Assembly (NCBI GenBank): GCA_025738555.1
Contig: JAOVFP010000007.1
Span: 2,170,001-2,234,000 of the forward strand
Source of the DNA: Cyathus striatus
Lineage: Eukaryota; Basidiomycota; Agaricomycetes; Agaricales; Nidulariaceae
DNA: 64,000 nt
Direction: 5' to 3'
In this document: positions 10,408 to 22,560 of the stretch, one piece after another
How the letters are laid out: every line of letters starts with the position of its first letter
Position numbering within the stretch: position 1 is the first letter of the stretch
The notes under the pieces: model-generated
The model's input: only the letters and a program-made list of their open reading frames with translations
Databases searched by the model: none
Told to the model about the DNA's origin: nothing
Program-made: the position numbers and the translations under genes

Positions 10408-11436
10408 ATGCCCGCTGTCCGCCCTACACCTTCAATCAGGCAACCATTGCACACGAGGCGCAACGTTGGACTGAATATCTGCACCTCCATTGCACCAGGT
10501 GTAGATGTTGTCGTCGAGGGCACTGATGAACAACGTGGTCGCAAGCTTCAGCGGGCCTATAACACCGGCAGGCATGGTGTTCAGAATCGTACCACAGCTC
10601 ATACCCCGAAATATCCGCACCCTAACAAGGAATTTGTCCCATTACGAAAGTCAAACCGAAGCCCGTTCAAACGTCCCACACCCCCCCTTCCTATTTCACC
10701 CACATCTTCAGAGGAGTTGGACTCGTTCCTCGACTTGGAGGATCCAGACCGCACCCTTCTTGCCACTGATCCTACTATGGATTTCAAGGACTACCACGAA
10801 ATCGTACCAGGACTCTTCCTCGTCGTGTCTTTTGTGTCGTTTGATTCAGATATACCTCTTGAATCATTCAAAGACGACTTCACCCACGTTATACGGGTGG
10901 CTCAGGCGGAGGAACGAGAGATTTGGGCGGAGACGGAGGAAGAACCATCTGTAGACGTCCTCAACCTCTCGTTCCCAATCAAAGTAACTCCTCCTTCTAG
11001 CATGAGGATCACGAAGACCGGTCGTCGTGTCCGCAACCTAGGGGCGGAGATTCAAGAGACGAAGAGCAAGAAAGTTACTGATCTTAGTGGTAAACAGCTT
11101 GAAGTGGCACGCGACTTCCTCTCCCTTTGTCTCCCATATTATTCCCAGGCCAATCCTCCTTCTCCTTCCATCCCAAAGTTTGTTGGTCCCCCAGCCAAGG
11201 CTTTGATCATTGCTCCCGCCCACGTTGACGCGCTTAGCATTGTCATTACGTACCTCGCATTTTGCTCTGGCGAGCATGCTTTCAGGGTTATCAATTATAT
11301 TGATGAAGAACCTGAAGTTCCAGATGTGTGGAGAAACGTTTTCCCCCGTGTTAAAGCGAAGTGTCTAGAAGATACGGAGATATATTACGGGGAAGGTGCG
11401 GAGAAAGCAGAGCTAGCCGCCCGATTGGATATATAA
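10408..11436 (+). CDS. Hypothetical protein resembling a dual-specificity phosphatase, no active-site Cys seen
   Basis: A single uninterrupted frame of 342 residues from the ATG at 10408 (context ACAATGCCC). An in-frame ATG at 10345 would add 21 residues and is less likely. The first 120 residues are Pro/Ser/Arg-rich and probably disordered. The folded part begins at about 145 with DYHEIVPGLFLVVSF, a pattern like the EI.PGLFLG opening of dual-specificity phosphatases, and goes on with DDFTHVIRVA. Near residue 290 comes ALIIAPAHVDALSIVITYL, where phosphatases would have HCxxGxxR. The signature Cys and Arg are missing, so it may be a pseudophosphatase. This is inference from pattern only. Similar proteins are common hypothetical genes in Agaricomycetes, as far as I recall. 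Confidence 0.75.
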   Translation: MPAVRPTPSIRQPLHTRRNVGLNICTSIAPGVDVVVEGTDEQRGRKLQRAYNTGRHGVQNRTTAHTPKYPHPNKEFVPLRKSNRSPFKRPTPPLPISPTSSEELDSFLDLEDPDRTLLATDPTMDFKDYHEIVPGLFLVVSFVSFDSDIPLESFKDDFTHVIRVAQAEEREIWAETEEEPSVDVLNLSFPIKVTPPSSMRITKTGRRVRNLGAEIQETKSKKVTDLSGKQLEVARDFLSLCLPYYSQANPPSPSIPKFVGPPAKALIIAPAHVDALSIVITYLAFCSGEHAFRVINYIDEEPEVPDVWRNVFPRVKAKCLEDTEIYYGEGAEKAELAARLDI

Positions 11437-11723
11437 ATATTGCATGGACATTCATTATCTCAGATGTTTTTTACGAATTATCATTACAGTCACTCCTTTA
11501 CCAGACTCGTCTATACACACTCCTTGCTGTATTCAGTTTCTCCTCATCACTTGTATACTTAACAGTAGATAAGAACAATTGATATCAACTTTATCTTTAA
11601 ACGAAGTTTTCAGTGGATATCTGAGTAAAGTAACAAGCTAGAAATAGGTATCAGGGACTTCGTGGTGAAGCATACTTTACCCTGACGGTGTTATCCGTAA
11701 CATTCCTAACACATCGCATGTAT

Positions 11724-12647
11724 TTATGCCCGTACATTTGACTCATTGCTCGGGGAATAGACAAGGTAATAGCCATTCTTTACTCGTTCCCTCCAGAATT
11801 CAATTCGACCAAGCGGTGAAGACACTAGTTGAATTCTTGAGTCTACACTCTTCCAATCCTTTTCAGAGTAATTCAACTCCGTCATCCAAATAGGAGGTGG
11901 TGTTTCCCAATCTAATATCAAAATTAAGGTGTGTAAATGTTTGACATTCCGGACGAGGGTTTCTAGACTGCTCGACGACAATCTAGTGTTGTAACTGTAT
12001 CGTATTTGAACATGTAGAAGTGCTGGTAGAAGTCGATATGCTTCTCCAGGTAGATCAGCATCAGTATACGTACAATCTATTGAGATATACGTTAGCGATG
12101 GAAATTCGGGTCGCCTTTCCAACAGTTTGTTTAGCATCCAGGTGCTATGAAATTCCAACGATTGAAGAGGGAGCTTTGTGATATGTTCAAAAGTCGCTGT
12201 AGGATCATCGTAATTGTACCAAACCCCCAAATGCTGAACTCCAGAACAGATCGAAAGGATCTCTAAGACGAACTCCTTGGATACAGAATGTGTAATAAGG
12301 AGGTTTTTAACACTCTTGTGGAAAAACGATGGAGGTTTAGATTTAACGGTTTCTGCAAAGTCTTCTTCATGAATCAGCTCTTCATGCCCTTGCATTAAAT
12401 ATAACATATTCGTCCCTAGCTTAGGGCCACCACGAAACATGAGTGTTTCGTACAACATTGGTTCTACCCTTATATATAGTCAGAATCAAGATAATTAAAA
12501 TAAGGGAATAACAGATTGAAGACTATACCATATATGCACTCGCTTCGAAACCAATGCCAATATCGTTGCTGTCGAATGATAGGGATGGATGTGAACTGCC
12601 CATCGAAATACCTCATCCTCGATCTCAGGTGGGAAGCAAAATGACAT
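11724..12647 (-). CDS. F-box-like protein, family copy 1
   Basis: Two exons, 12647-12529 and 12468-11724, joined by a 60-bp GT..AG intron, give 287 residues. Exon 1 (119 nt) encodes MSFCFPPEIEDEVFRWAV..ILALVSKRVHIW, the F-box-like N-terminus of a large Agaricomycete family (PPEIED..F..A...LALVSRRV). The intron splits the Trp codon before VEPMLYETL, a family landmark. The rest is leucine-rich without strict repeats. F-box proteins usually recruit substrates to SCF ubiquitin ligases through Skp1. Whether this short F-box does so is not known. Three further copies in the window share the exon layout and are closer to each other than to this one. Confidence 0.82.
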
Positions 12648-13456
12648 TGACACTGTTTATCCGTTGAACAGTTCTCTACACGCTTGGGGTTATTTAGCCG
12701 TGTCAATATCAGAGTGAACGGAACACAAACGAGTACACGATTAAGTCCTGGGGCGAAAGGGTTAAATATTTTAGAATTGATGTACAATGTACAACGATAA
12801 AAACGTGGGGTGCAGACACGCGCATCGTAAGCATATGTAGTATTATATACCATCAAAATGTGTGAAACATGATGTTACGGTATGTTCCGAGCTTACGTTC
12901 GTTGTCAATGGGTGACTCTACAGACTCCAACCAACCCCCCTTCCAGTTCTAAACAGCTCATTTTCGACCTCCGACGTCAACTGTCCCTGCAGGACCCTTT
13001 CATCTCAAGATTCCCAGTACCGTACTCCTTCCTCCACAATAGTGAAAACTGTCGCTTCAACAACGAGTTTCCAACATTTCCGTTGTGAGTTTTTGTTGCG
13101 ATAAACTTTATAAACTCTGCTTATATTTAACTTAATTTCCAACAAGCTTCTAGAGAAAACAATTGACATGGCTAATGAAATTGTATGAAATTCTGACAGT
13201 TATGTACAAGACACAGCTCAAACTCCAGATACAGAAGTATATCGCATTACCATTAACATGTACAATGATGTAGATATACATACCTTACATGCTGAAGCAT
13301 TCTTGAAACAGGACATTCACGATACCCATACTAATAGTCAATGTAGTCAGGAAGGAGGTGTGAAGGTAGCATATGATAAGATAACGATCATGCTCAGGGA
13401 TTTTGGAATTGACGTTTGTGATCTGAGAGAAGGCTGCGTTACGGTTAGAAACTCAA
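12648..13456. other. Intergenic, nothing recognised
   Basis: Contains the promoter side of the F-box-like gene and short ORFs without recognisable motifs. Confidence 0.4.
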
Positions 13457-13533
13457 ACCTATTTTTTTCGAACGCCACTCGCTTAAGGTTTAGAAAAATA
13501 TTCTAGGATTCTAAACACAGCGGAAAGTCACCC
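13457..13533. mobile_element. Solitary end of the Harbinger family found at 33243-37680
   Basis: The sequence CTAGGATTCTAAACACAGCG followed by GAAAGTCACCC matches the right TIR of the complete Harbinger element, and the CGCTTAAG motif further in is also shared. No matching left end was found upstream, so this is a truncated or deleted copy. Confidence 0.7.
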
Positions 13534-14843
13534 AGTGACACAGATCTACGCTTACAACTTTAACTATGCCAGTCACTTGGTATACATATGGGACATGAGG
13601 AAGCAGCTTGATGCTATCGCTTCGTCGAGCCAGTTTCCCAATGAGGGTAGCTGACTCTGACTGCCATAGGTACCAGCAGTCGTCTAAGCTGAGTGAGGCT
13701 GTGCTTCCGGGACTGCAAATAGGGCTTCAACGACCACTATCTGTGGAGATATTCCATTGGATGAGAGCGTTTGTGAGGTTTACCTATGGATCAGGGGTAG
13801 ATTTCTCTTCAGATAAAATATCGACCACAAAAAGGCTATCCCCGTTCAACACCAACGTTGACGTTGAGACGTCTCATTGTGTTTAGACTTCTGTTTCGCC
13901 AGTGCTGTTGTTGATTAAAGCCGCCACACTGTTGCCGTTGTAATGTTACTGCCTATGCACTTGTAGGAGAAAAGAGGCATTTAGAGCTCCGGAGAGATCG
14001 GTAAAACTGATATACGATATATGAGACAGGATAAAACCCTATATGGACATATGGACATCCTAATTGGGCCAGGTAAGTCAGATTGAATATGTAGAAGAGA
14101 AAGGGAAGCGATCTAATTACCGCTCGAACTTCTCTCGAGGTTTTGCTAAACTTCTAACTCTCCGACCTGTTGTTATACGAACTTCGAACACACAGGAGCT
14201 GCAAAAATGAGTTGTTGACGAGTAATACGAATCGTTTTACAGTGGTTGTTTTCATCAAGTTTTCATGGGTGGTTTTACGACAGGAAGTTAGCAGAAGTTT
14301 GCTAACCCACTTCTTTGATAAGGGAAATTGTAATCGATCATTATAATATTGATAGAAGCTAGTCATGGTGGGTACGTAGTTACTAAGTAAGTACATATGC
14401 GTGTACAACTAGCTTCTATCAATATTGCAATGATCGATTACAATTTCCCCAGAAGAGTCGTACAGTCCGATTCTTCTGCTTCTTTCATTTTGTCGCAAGC
14501 TCCATTACTATCAAACAATGGCAACTAAACCACCAGGGTCAGTAAGACATGTGTAAAAGTCAAAATTAGACATTCGGAATGATCCAAAATTCAATTTAAA
14601 TGTGCTGATCATTTTGATTGCCGATAGTTGCCGTAGACTTTTGTTGTTGAGCTTTGGCCAAGCTTAGAGCAACTCTCGCCCCACCCACTCCCGCCATACC
14701 CACCACCCATGTTCTCTCATAGTCGCCAGACGGCATTGACCGTCTCCTTGTACTAGTTACTGTAACGCACACTTACGCAAGCGTCTGCGCTTAAGGATAG
14801 CCGAGAGAAATTCTCTGCGAGCGGAATTGTGACCTGACCAAGC
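13534..14843. other. Intergenic stretch with one small hairpin element
   Basis: Short ORFs only (for example 13608-13886), with no recognisable domain. The only structure is the inverted repeat at 14322-14449, listed separately. Confidence 0.4.
14322..14449. mobile_element. 128-bp hairpin MITE
   Basis: Two 42-bp arms starting GGGAAATTGTAATCGATCAT are inverted copies with two mismatches, separated by about 44 bp. The size and symmetry fit a miniature TIR element. No target duplication is clear. Confidence 0.65.
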
Positions 14844-15931
14844 TTGACTTTTACGATGATCTCTTCCTCATCCACGCAAGCGTTCGCAAGGAACTGCGCG
14901 TGTTGTAAGTACCTCTGTATTCCACTAGTGTTATGTTTCTTCGGGCTGAAGTCTGATGACATTAACAAGTGGCAGGACTCATTTCAGTTATCGTCGACGG
15001 TATACTTTGTGCGGGGAAGGAACACAGAAATATCTGGCAGTATGTACCCTCCACTGTTCAGCTACTGTATTATCATTAATTGATAAATCGCTACTGTAGA
15101 CAACCCTGGTCAAGGGTTAAGTTACTATACCTTTTCTCTCGCTATGGTGCAATTGTAGTACAGATGTGAGTGACAGTCTGCCCAGCAAACGTTCACTGAC
15201 CAACAATTTCAAAGTGTAACATGCGTAATGATATCGTCCCCCTCCTCTCTGTCCGATCCACATATATGCAAAAATTGGATTCTATTTCAACTTATCTCCT
15301 TCTCAAGCTTATATCTCGTCTTTGAGCTGGTGTTAATGTTAAGAGGCATGCTCCGCATTCTGTTTAATTCCGCTTCCCAGGCTAATTTGGACCGCACCCG
15401 ACAGTATATGCGTTATACAAGAAGTCAGCCCGCATAGCGACAATTTTCACTCTCGTCTCCCTTCTTGAAATAGCATTTTTTGTGTATAATACCGTTTCAG
15501 TCACTCCGCGCTTGGTGTTAGACGAGAAGTGTATTATAACGGAGGCGCCAACGGACGTCTTTGTATTCGGGTAAGTGTTCTTTTGATGAATTAAAATCTT
15601 ACAGACCATCTGACTATTACGCAGTTTAGTGTTGTTGCAAAACCAGGGTATTATAGTTGGACTTACTCTATGGCGGTATCGGCACGCCATCAGGGATGGA
15701 TGGGCAAATATACCGGTTGTTAAACTTGTAATGCGGGATGGGGTATGGATATTTTGCGCCATTACCGGTATGTCTCTTCGTTTTGGTTATAAAGTCAGAA
15801 ATGAACCACTAGCACATAAATGGATAGCCGTGTTAGCAGCCACGATACCGTACTCGATGTTCGTAGAAAATATGGGACATGTATTCTTTTCGTGTGTCTT
15901 ATTCGCTTCTTTTGTGAGAGTATTCTTCTGA
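14844..15931 (+). pseudogene. DUF6533-type seven-TM membrane protein, probably decayed
   Basis: Exon pieces match the pattern of basidiomycete DUF6533-type membrane proteins. Near 15108-15160 a piece reads WSRVKLLYLFSRYGAIVVQ, followed by a GTGAGT donor. Near 15260-15345 a piece reads NWILFQL..LVFELVLMLR. An exon starting near 15404 reads YALYKKSARIATIFTLVSLL and runs to about 15570 with donor GTAAGT. The last piece is LTLWRYRHAIRDGWANIPVV..LVMRDGVWIF (15650-15760). Joining LR to VYALY needs a GC..AG intron starting GCATGC. The join into the last exon appears shifted by one base, so a pseudogene is more likely than a working gene. The function of the family is unknown. Confidence 0.6.
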
Positions 15932-16482
15932 TCACTTTTGCAGACTTCTTATAACTACTGTATCAGTATTCGTAAGCCCTCCGTTGAATCATCATCATCT
16001 TCCAGCACTGACAGAATATTGCCAATAGACATGCAGACTTATCCTGAACATGCAGTCTCTCATCCTCACCGATCAACAAAATGATATTCACATATATGAT
16101 ACAGAGGAAGGCTTTCAGTTAACTGTATCTCTCACAGACAGTTTTGTTTCATATGACGACATCGATGTGAGCGTCGTTAGTTTGGTGGAGAGTGCTAATG
16201 AACGAGGGACTGTCAACGAGGGGACGGTTGGATAAATGACGTGGTTGGGAGGCATTGCTTCAAAATTTACAATAATAGGGTGCTGTAAATGAACAGTGGT
16301 TAATTTGGATGATTGGTGATCTTTAGTGATCAGTGTCTGTATTGTTCTCATGTCTAATCATACAACGAAAGATGTCACTATTTAAATGCGTGCCACGCCT
16401 TGCAATAAATTATATTTATACTCCTAAATCCATCCAAAGTACACAACAAACAAACATCGAAAAGTTGTACCTACCATCGTAC
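15932..16482. other. Intergenic between two converging genes
   Basis: The 3' sides of the membrane-protein gene and of the Old Yellow Enzyme gene. A small ORF at 16050-16235 is not supported further. Confidence 0.4.
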
Positions 16483-18053
16483 CTAATACTTAGCTTCAGG
16501 ATAAGTAGTATACCCAACCGCCAAATCTTTCTCATCTTTGCCCCCCTGCAAATGCGGAATATCAGGGTAATTATCCAATGGCTTGCCATGCTGTATCCTC
16601 TTCGCCAAATCCGGGTGTGTTATCCAGTTGAACCCGATAGCAATTGCATCTACTTTCCCTGACGATACCAGGCCGGCGCCTTCTTCCGGAGTCACATCGA
16701 CGTTGACGAATATCTTGGAGTTTTTGATGAGGGGGGCGTAGGTCTCGAGGATGTCGTGTTTCGTTCCGCGGGATTTGCCTGTTGTGAAGTTAGATACTGT
16801 TTTTTATCAGAGAAGAGAATGAGAGAACTAACCATCGATGATGGGATCGAATTTGGCAGAGTAGCGCATGAGTTCAATGTATGACAGTCCGAGCTTATCA
16901 GCTTCTTTGATGAAGTACGAGTATGTATCGACAGTTTCTTTCAGAGGCATTCTAAGACAACTAACCTTAGCCCTTGTCAAGTGATTATAAAAAAGTACGC
17001 ACCCCACGTCATTGTATCCACCAGCCGGGCTCAACTTGATAGAAACGTCCTTCCCGAATACTTGTTTGACCGCTTTGATAACTTCCAATCCGAACTTGCT
17101 GCGATTTTCCTTGCTGCCGCCCCATTGGTCTGTCCGTTTGTTGGAGTTGGTATCGAGGAATTGGGTGATGAGGTATCCGTTTGCGCCGTGTACTGATATA
17201 AACGATTAGTTATTATGTACTACCGAAGAAGAGGTTGAAGTTGAACGTACATTCTACTCCGTCAAATCCAGCTTCCTTAGCGAGTACTGCGGCGTCCTTG
17301 TATTGTTTAATGAGAGTGTGCGGGTCGTCGACTGCCGTGGGCTGTAGATATCGGGTTAGTGCTGGACAAGGAATATTCATGAAGAATAAATACCGTTACG
17401 TATCCAGGAGTGCCAGGAAGGTGTCTGAAGAGACCTCCTGCAGCTGCGATTGCGGAGGGAGCGTATACAGGCTGTGATTGAAGTTAGTGAGAGAGTTTGG
17501 CGTTTACTGATGAATGCTTACTGTGCCAGCGAGTTTCTGTTCCGGTGCGTCAGGGTGTGAGAGGCGTCCGACTGAGAAAGAAGAACGTTAATGTCTAAGA
17601 CGTGACATTCGTATCTCGAGCGACTCACGATGCCAGAGCTACAAAAGTAATATATTTAGTGACATGTGAAAACCAGATAAAAAAGGATTAAATACCTGAG
17701 CGTAAATCTTCGATCCTTCAGCGTGCACACCATCAACAATGTTCTTCCATCCCGCTGCTTGTTCCTTGTTCCAAATGCCTGGAGCATGAGGCCATTCCGT
17801 TCTAAGACGCAACTTATCAAAATAAAAGAGGAAAGAAGAAGCAAGTAACGTACCCTTGACGCGAAATTAAGATTCCTTCAGTGACGATCAACCCAGCACC
17901 GCCACGTGCACGCTGGACATAGTATTCCTTCATAGTGTCGTTAGGAATAGTCCCCAGGGCGCGGTTGCGAGTCAGAGCAGACATAGTGATACGGTTCCGG
18001 ATCGTAATCGACCCCAGGACGAGGGAGGTAAAGAGTGCGGCTGTACCAGCCAT
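16483..18053 (-). CDS. Old Yellow Enzyme family NADH:flavin oxidoreductase
   Basis: Nine exons read without a break: 18053-17854, 17801-17696, 17638-17629, 17571-17522, 17471-17394, 17341-17251, 17192-17003, 16951-16833 and 16778-16483. They give 379 residues, the usual length. These FMN enzymes reduce activated C=C bonds of enones with NAD(P)H. Seen: LFTSLVLGSITIRNRITMSA (residues about 7-26), the Thr of ALTRNR, GGAGLIVTEG, QLWHLGRLSHP, and the catalytic His/Asn pair in ELHGANGYLITQFLD. Further on come RTDQWGGS, the C-terminal SSGKVDAIAIGF and HPDLAKRI. Exon 3 is only 10 nt. No frame damage was found, so it is probably active. The physiological substrate cannot be told. Confidence 0.93.
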
Positions 18054-19237
18054 TTTAGGGATTGTTGTTAAGTGTGATGAGGAAGCTGAGGAGCAGGAGG
18101 GTGATCGGCGGTCTGTTGGTTTGTTGAATCATTGTCGGGCGGGTTTTATACCACTGGGATGTGGGCTGCCGATCGGTAGGGGGGGACGCGTATGCGTGTA
18201 GGAAAGTTAACCAACAGTCAACTGTATTCTGAAAATACTTATTCAGCGGCTACGTTATTTCGCTTACTGGTTGACTTAGTGAGCAACACACTAGCTGAGA
18301 AAATGATCGTGAGATGTGTGTGGAGTTGTTTGGTAATCTACTTATTTGTTTGGCGAAAGCGTTCGATGTACATAGATGTCGCGTCATTTCGGGTGCGCCG
18401 GTTGCTGCTGTTTTTGGTTTCGAACCTCGTTGGTGCCTCGATGACAACTCTATGACTTCGACGGCGAGTTGAGCTTTACCTTCAAATAACACTCTTTATA
18501 TCTTATAAATCACATAATAAAGTCTGGAGAGACCACGGATATATGTTGAGCGAAGCAATGATCGGACATGTGCATATCGAGTAATAGTCGTTGGGTACGC
18601 ATTCCGCGTGATGTGGATGATGAGCTGAGAGAAAGTATTCGCAGGAAACTGTTCCTGAGGATCTGTAATGATAGGAAAACTGGTAAGTATGTCTGGTATA
18701 ACTCTCCGCACTGTGAGTGCTCATTAAAATTAGCTAGTAGTTCTTAAAAGTTCCAAATGCCGCAACCTAAGTTTCTGGCGGAATCCACTCGAAGTGTAAT
18801 ATTCTGGCCTTCTGACGTTTCTTTATCGATGGGATCAAGCTCTATCGCGATGTGCTACATTCCTATAGTGTACACTTTCGGAAGAAGATATCATGTCTCT
18901 CGTGAATGTCACGCAGTGAGTCTGCTTCTTGCCTATAGGAACGTAGTAGTCTTGCAAGTTACTTCTACCGATGATGGAGGTTTGAAGCGATATGAAAGCA
19001 CACACTATAAGTATGCCTACAATATCCAACGCCGTATCTGATTATCAGTAATAGGAGGGGCTTCGAGTCGTGTTCAAATCTCACACCTGGACACACAGAA
19101 ACCTAATCCAGTAGTCGCTTCTGATTGATCTAGTGATCTTTTCGTGTACGTTTTGGGTGTATTCCAGATCATGCATAATGGCTGTGCATGACAGGAATAT
19201 ATATAAAAGGAAAATATCCGAACAACTAGAACATCCA
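18054..19237. other. Promoter side of the Old Yellow Enzyme gene and flank of the F-box duplication
   Basis: From about 19030 the sequence resembles 44505-44690, the upstream flank of F-box-like copy 3. The 18757-19041 ORF has no recognisable domain. Confidence 0.5.
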
Positions 19238-20253
19238 ATGTCGTTTTTCTTCCCTCCCGAAATCGAAGACGAGATCTTTCGATGCGTCATCAGAATGAGT
19301 CCCTTCTACCAAACAGACGCACACTTGTGTACAGTGTCCAAACGCGTTCGCTCGTGGTAAGGCACTACTATCACATCAGTCACTCCATTAAACTTTGAAT
19401 ATAGTGCAGAATCAATATTATACCAAACTCTCAAGTTCTATGGCGATAGCGAAAAAGATCTATACCGCCTTCCCGAGCGCGAACGTTTAATTCATGAAAA
19501 TAAATTCAAAACTGCTCTCAAGTCCAACCCAAATCGTTCTTTTGTTCAAATGTCAAGAACGTTCTCTTTGCACCCTCGGTATCGATGGAATTCGTGACAG
19601 ATGTGCTTTTGATTTGCACAGGTATTCAGCATCTGTTCCTGGGACATGAGCATTACGTCGAATCCATCGTTCGACATGTTGCAGCGTTACCACTTCGCTC
19701 TCTCAGCACATATATGTCTACGATACAAGCATTGGTGGAACTTGGATTAGAGCTATCGAAAGTCAAGTATATATCATTTGGATATATTGACTTTTACGAG
19801 GACTTTGATCATATTTCTAAGGATATATTTCGATGGCTACCAGGACCAACACATATTGCGATGTCCATTGACGAATATAACAAGTACTTACCAAGGACAT
19901 TATGTGGTCTCAGGAATGTTAAACAATTGCAGTCCATTGTACTCCTTGAAAACTTCAATTTCTGGGGAAAAAATGATGATGTACCTGGGTTAATTCAGGA
20001 GTGAGAAGCAGTGGGTTTGAGGATCGTGGTCGTTCGCCCTCGATCTGGCGTTGATGTACGGCGATGGAGGATGAGGATGGATCGTGCTGGAATAGATTTC
20101 AACAATTATAAATATGGAAATGATCGTTGGAGTGATGTAGAAGATCAGGATGCGGATGGACCAAATGTGTATTATCTAGGTCAGGATGGCGATGGAAATT
20201 TTTGCGTTGAAACATATCGTTTGAGTCCTAGTTTATGTCAATGTAAATCATAG
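19238..20253 (+). pseudogene. F-box-like protein, family copy 2 (frameshift and nonsense)
   Basis: Exon 1 starts at 19238 with MSFFFPPEIEDEIF and has the same intron position as copies 1 and 3. Against copy 3 (44695-45714), one base is missing near 19527 in the run TCCAACCCAAATCG, which shifts the frame and leads to a stop at 19590-19592. Further on a TGG codon of copy 3 is TGA at 20002-20004 (after PGLIQE). Either change alone would truncate the protein. The flanking DNA is also homologous on both sides of copy 3, so this is a segmental duplicate that decayed. Ordinary F-box roles (SCF adaptor) would apply only to the intact paralogues. Confidence 0.85.
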
Positions 20254-20539
20254 CCATGTAAATTTTGCCAAGATTTAAAATTCATTGTGAGTTAACGTAC
20301 TTCCCTAACGAGAGTCACAAATCTATCTCGCATCGTAATGGTGAGCTATCGTTGTTGTCCTGCTGTGGTTGTAGAGTTGACTATTCTTTCCACTTAAATC
20401 GTCCAGCTTTGGGAAAACCTGCTGTCATTAGTTCGATATAACAAAATACACGTACGCCAATTTACAGTGGTATGAAGAAACATGAATGAGATGATCCACT
20501 CAGTGAGAAAGCGGTGTTGAGAGAAATACATAAGCCGGT

Positions 20540-21150
20540 GAACTTGGAAGTTGGAAGCGTGTCGGTGCCGCGATGAAAATCACACGCTCGGCAACGCCCG
20601 TCCTGCAGTGCTGTCGCCTCCGCGCCCGCCCTTCCTCTGCTCAGTACTACTCGGTCTGTTCTTCTACTCTCTTTCTCCCACTGTCCTTATATTCATGAAT
20701 GAACATTTGAACGTCAAAAGAAGATCATACGCATGAAAATGGCCTACGTCAAGCCTGCGTGTCACGATACGAATGCACGATTCACGCTCAGGTATCCAGG
20801 ATACTTGGAAGGTGGATTTGTTTAGATGACTCATGAGCAGAACTCGACTGTGCGTAGCCTTTTATCACATTCCTTCCACCGTTCTCCTCCGACATTTTCC
20901 CTCATTCCTTTCTCTCTCGATTGCAAGCACGCTCACACACTTCGTACACAGACCACGATAAGCCCTCGCAGGCGCATCACAATCTGGGTGGTCCAACTCC
21001 GGATTTGGTCCCTCCACAGGACGTAACGGTGCACCTTCAGGCTCATACACACCCAATTCTCTCTGGCCACACATATCACCTATGACAAGGGCACCAAACT
21101 CCGGGCCAGAGATGCCAAAGCGCACTCTACATATACATACTCCACACATC
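20540..21150. repeat. GC-rich dispersed repeat fragment, left of the NLR
   Basis: Contains AATCACACGCTCGGCA near 20578, a pyrimidine-rich block, then CTCACACACTTCGTACACAG and GGCGCATCACAATCTGG. A degenerate direct copy with the same landmarks in the same order lies at about 26270-26900. Read on the minus strand it can encode CTKCVSVLAIERER-like residues, so it may derive from a gene or transposon. The family was not identified. Confidence 0.55.
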
Positions 21151-22560
21151 TGGCTTCATCTGGCCCAATGCCCCATTCGGTCACCTTCCATTCCATACGC
21201 ACCTCTCTCCCTGACCGCTTAACTCCACATGCAACACCCCCACTAGTTCATGGCCACCGAATTCCTGTCCCGAGACACCGTCTACAAGTCGAACAATACG
21301 GGATGTTCCCCCTACGTCCCTTCACACCCCTTGACTCATGCCACCACCACGGAGTCCGTTCGCTAAGCTTGCGAGCGCTGCATCAAGGTTAGGTCACAGC
21401 GCGGCAGATACATCTTGGAGTAACAAGGAGGAACCGCCTTGTGGGTGCAGCATATTGGTGGTGGGGGCTCGAGGAGGAAGGAGGGTGTTCCAGCTGTTGC
21501 TATACGCTCCCCCACCCCCCGGGAGGTAATGATACATTCATCAGTTTACCTAGGGGCAGGAGTAAAAGTAGAAGTAGAGATGCTGAGCCGTTAGCGTGGA
21601 CAATCTTCATACGCTACCTCCTCTTCGATTCCTCCTCCCCAATCGATCACGACCATACTCGATATCCCTCAGTTCTCGCGGAATCCAACGCACAGGACGA
21701 AAACTGGCCGTAGCTGGGGACCACATCTTACGACCAGCGACTCCCTCCCACAACTCTCGACCTCCTTCCCCCCCTCTAACCCCTCTGCCTCACACACCCC
21801 CTCCCCCCTGGTCCATTCCTATACCCATTACCAAGCCAGGTGGAATCACCGTAACGGACCTTCTACAACGACCCCCAAGAACATATACGCCAAAGAGAAT
21901 ATTACATTGATGCAGAGGGTCAAACTGGGTTGAGCTGAAACGATCCGTATGCGGGGGATTGTGGGGCTGTGTTGGGGAAGGGACGTGAGGGCTGGAAGTT
22001 GAAGACGAGGGCGGGGTGAGGTGGCTTTGTTGTGTAGGGAAGGGGAGGAGATTATTATCGTCGTTGGGAATGATAGAGGATGCTGGTCTGAGCGCCTGGA
22101 CTGGTGCCATGATATCAAATACTCCGAACGTGAAACGTATTCCTTTTTTCTATCTTTTGCCTTCTAGGCTAATGTTTTGCACTGTAGCTATTGCATTCTG
22201 TGGCTGTAGTTTTCACAGTGCGAGATGATACCATTGCTACCATGGGAGTAGTTACTTCAAGTATTTCTACAACAGCAACTATTACAGCTGTTTACCTAGC
22301 CTTGCGAGTCTTCAATTATGCATCATTGTACTCATCGCAGGCGTTCCTGACTAGCTTTTGTAGCCTATACCTACTGTCATATATACCAATGCTACTCTTT
22401 CGAATCGGATTTGCATGTGTTTTAAAGGAGAATGGGGAATGAGATGGAACTCTTACAGCCTAGTACTTTATTAATATCTCACTGACTACTTGTGCCATCT
22501 CGTCGTCGTTTACTGTACTGCCCCACTTACGGCAGAAACGTCACCAGTGTCAGTCCTCCT
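21151..22560. other. Intergenic, low-complexity pyrimidine-rich DNA
   Basis: ORFs here are short, overlapping on both strands and biased in composition. No domain or structure recognised apart from the hairpin that follows at 22561. Confidence 0.45.

Noticed and set aside
20865..21149. Minus-strand ORF with CTKCVSVLAIERER as a gene
   Set aside because: It is a fragment of a dispersed repeat and the other copies are broken. No complete gene is visible.
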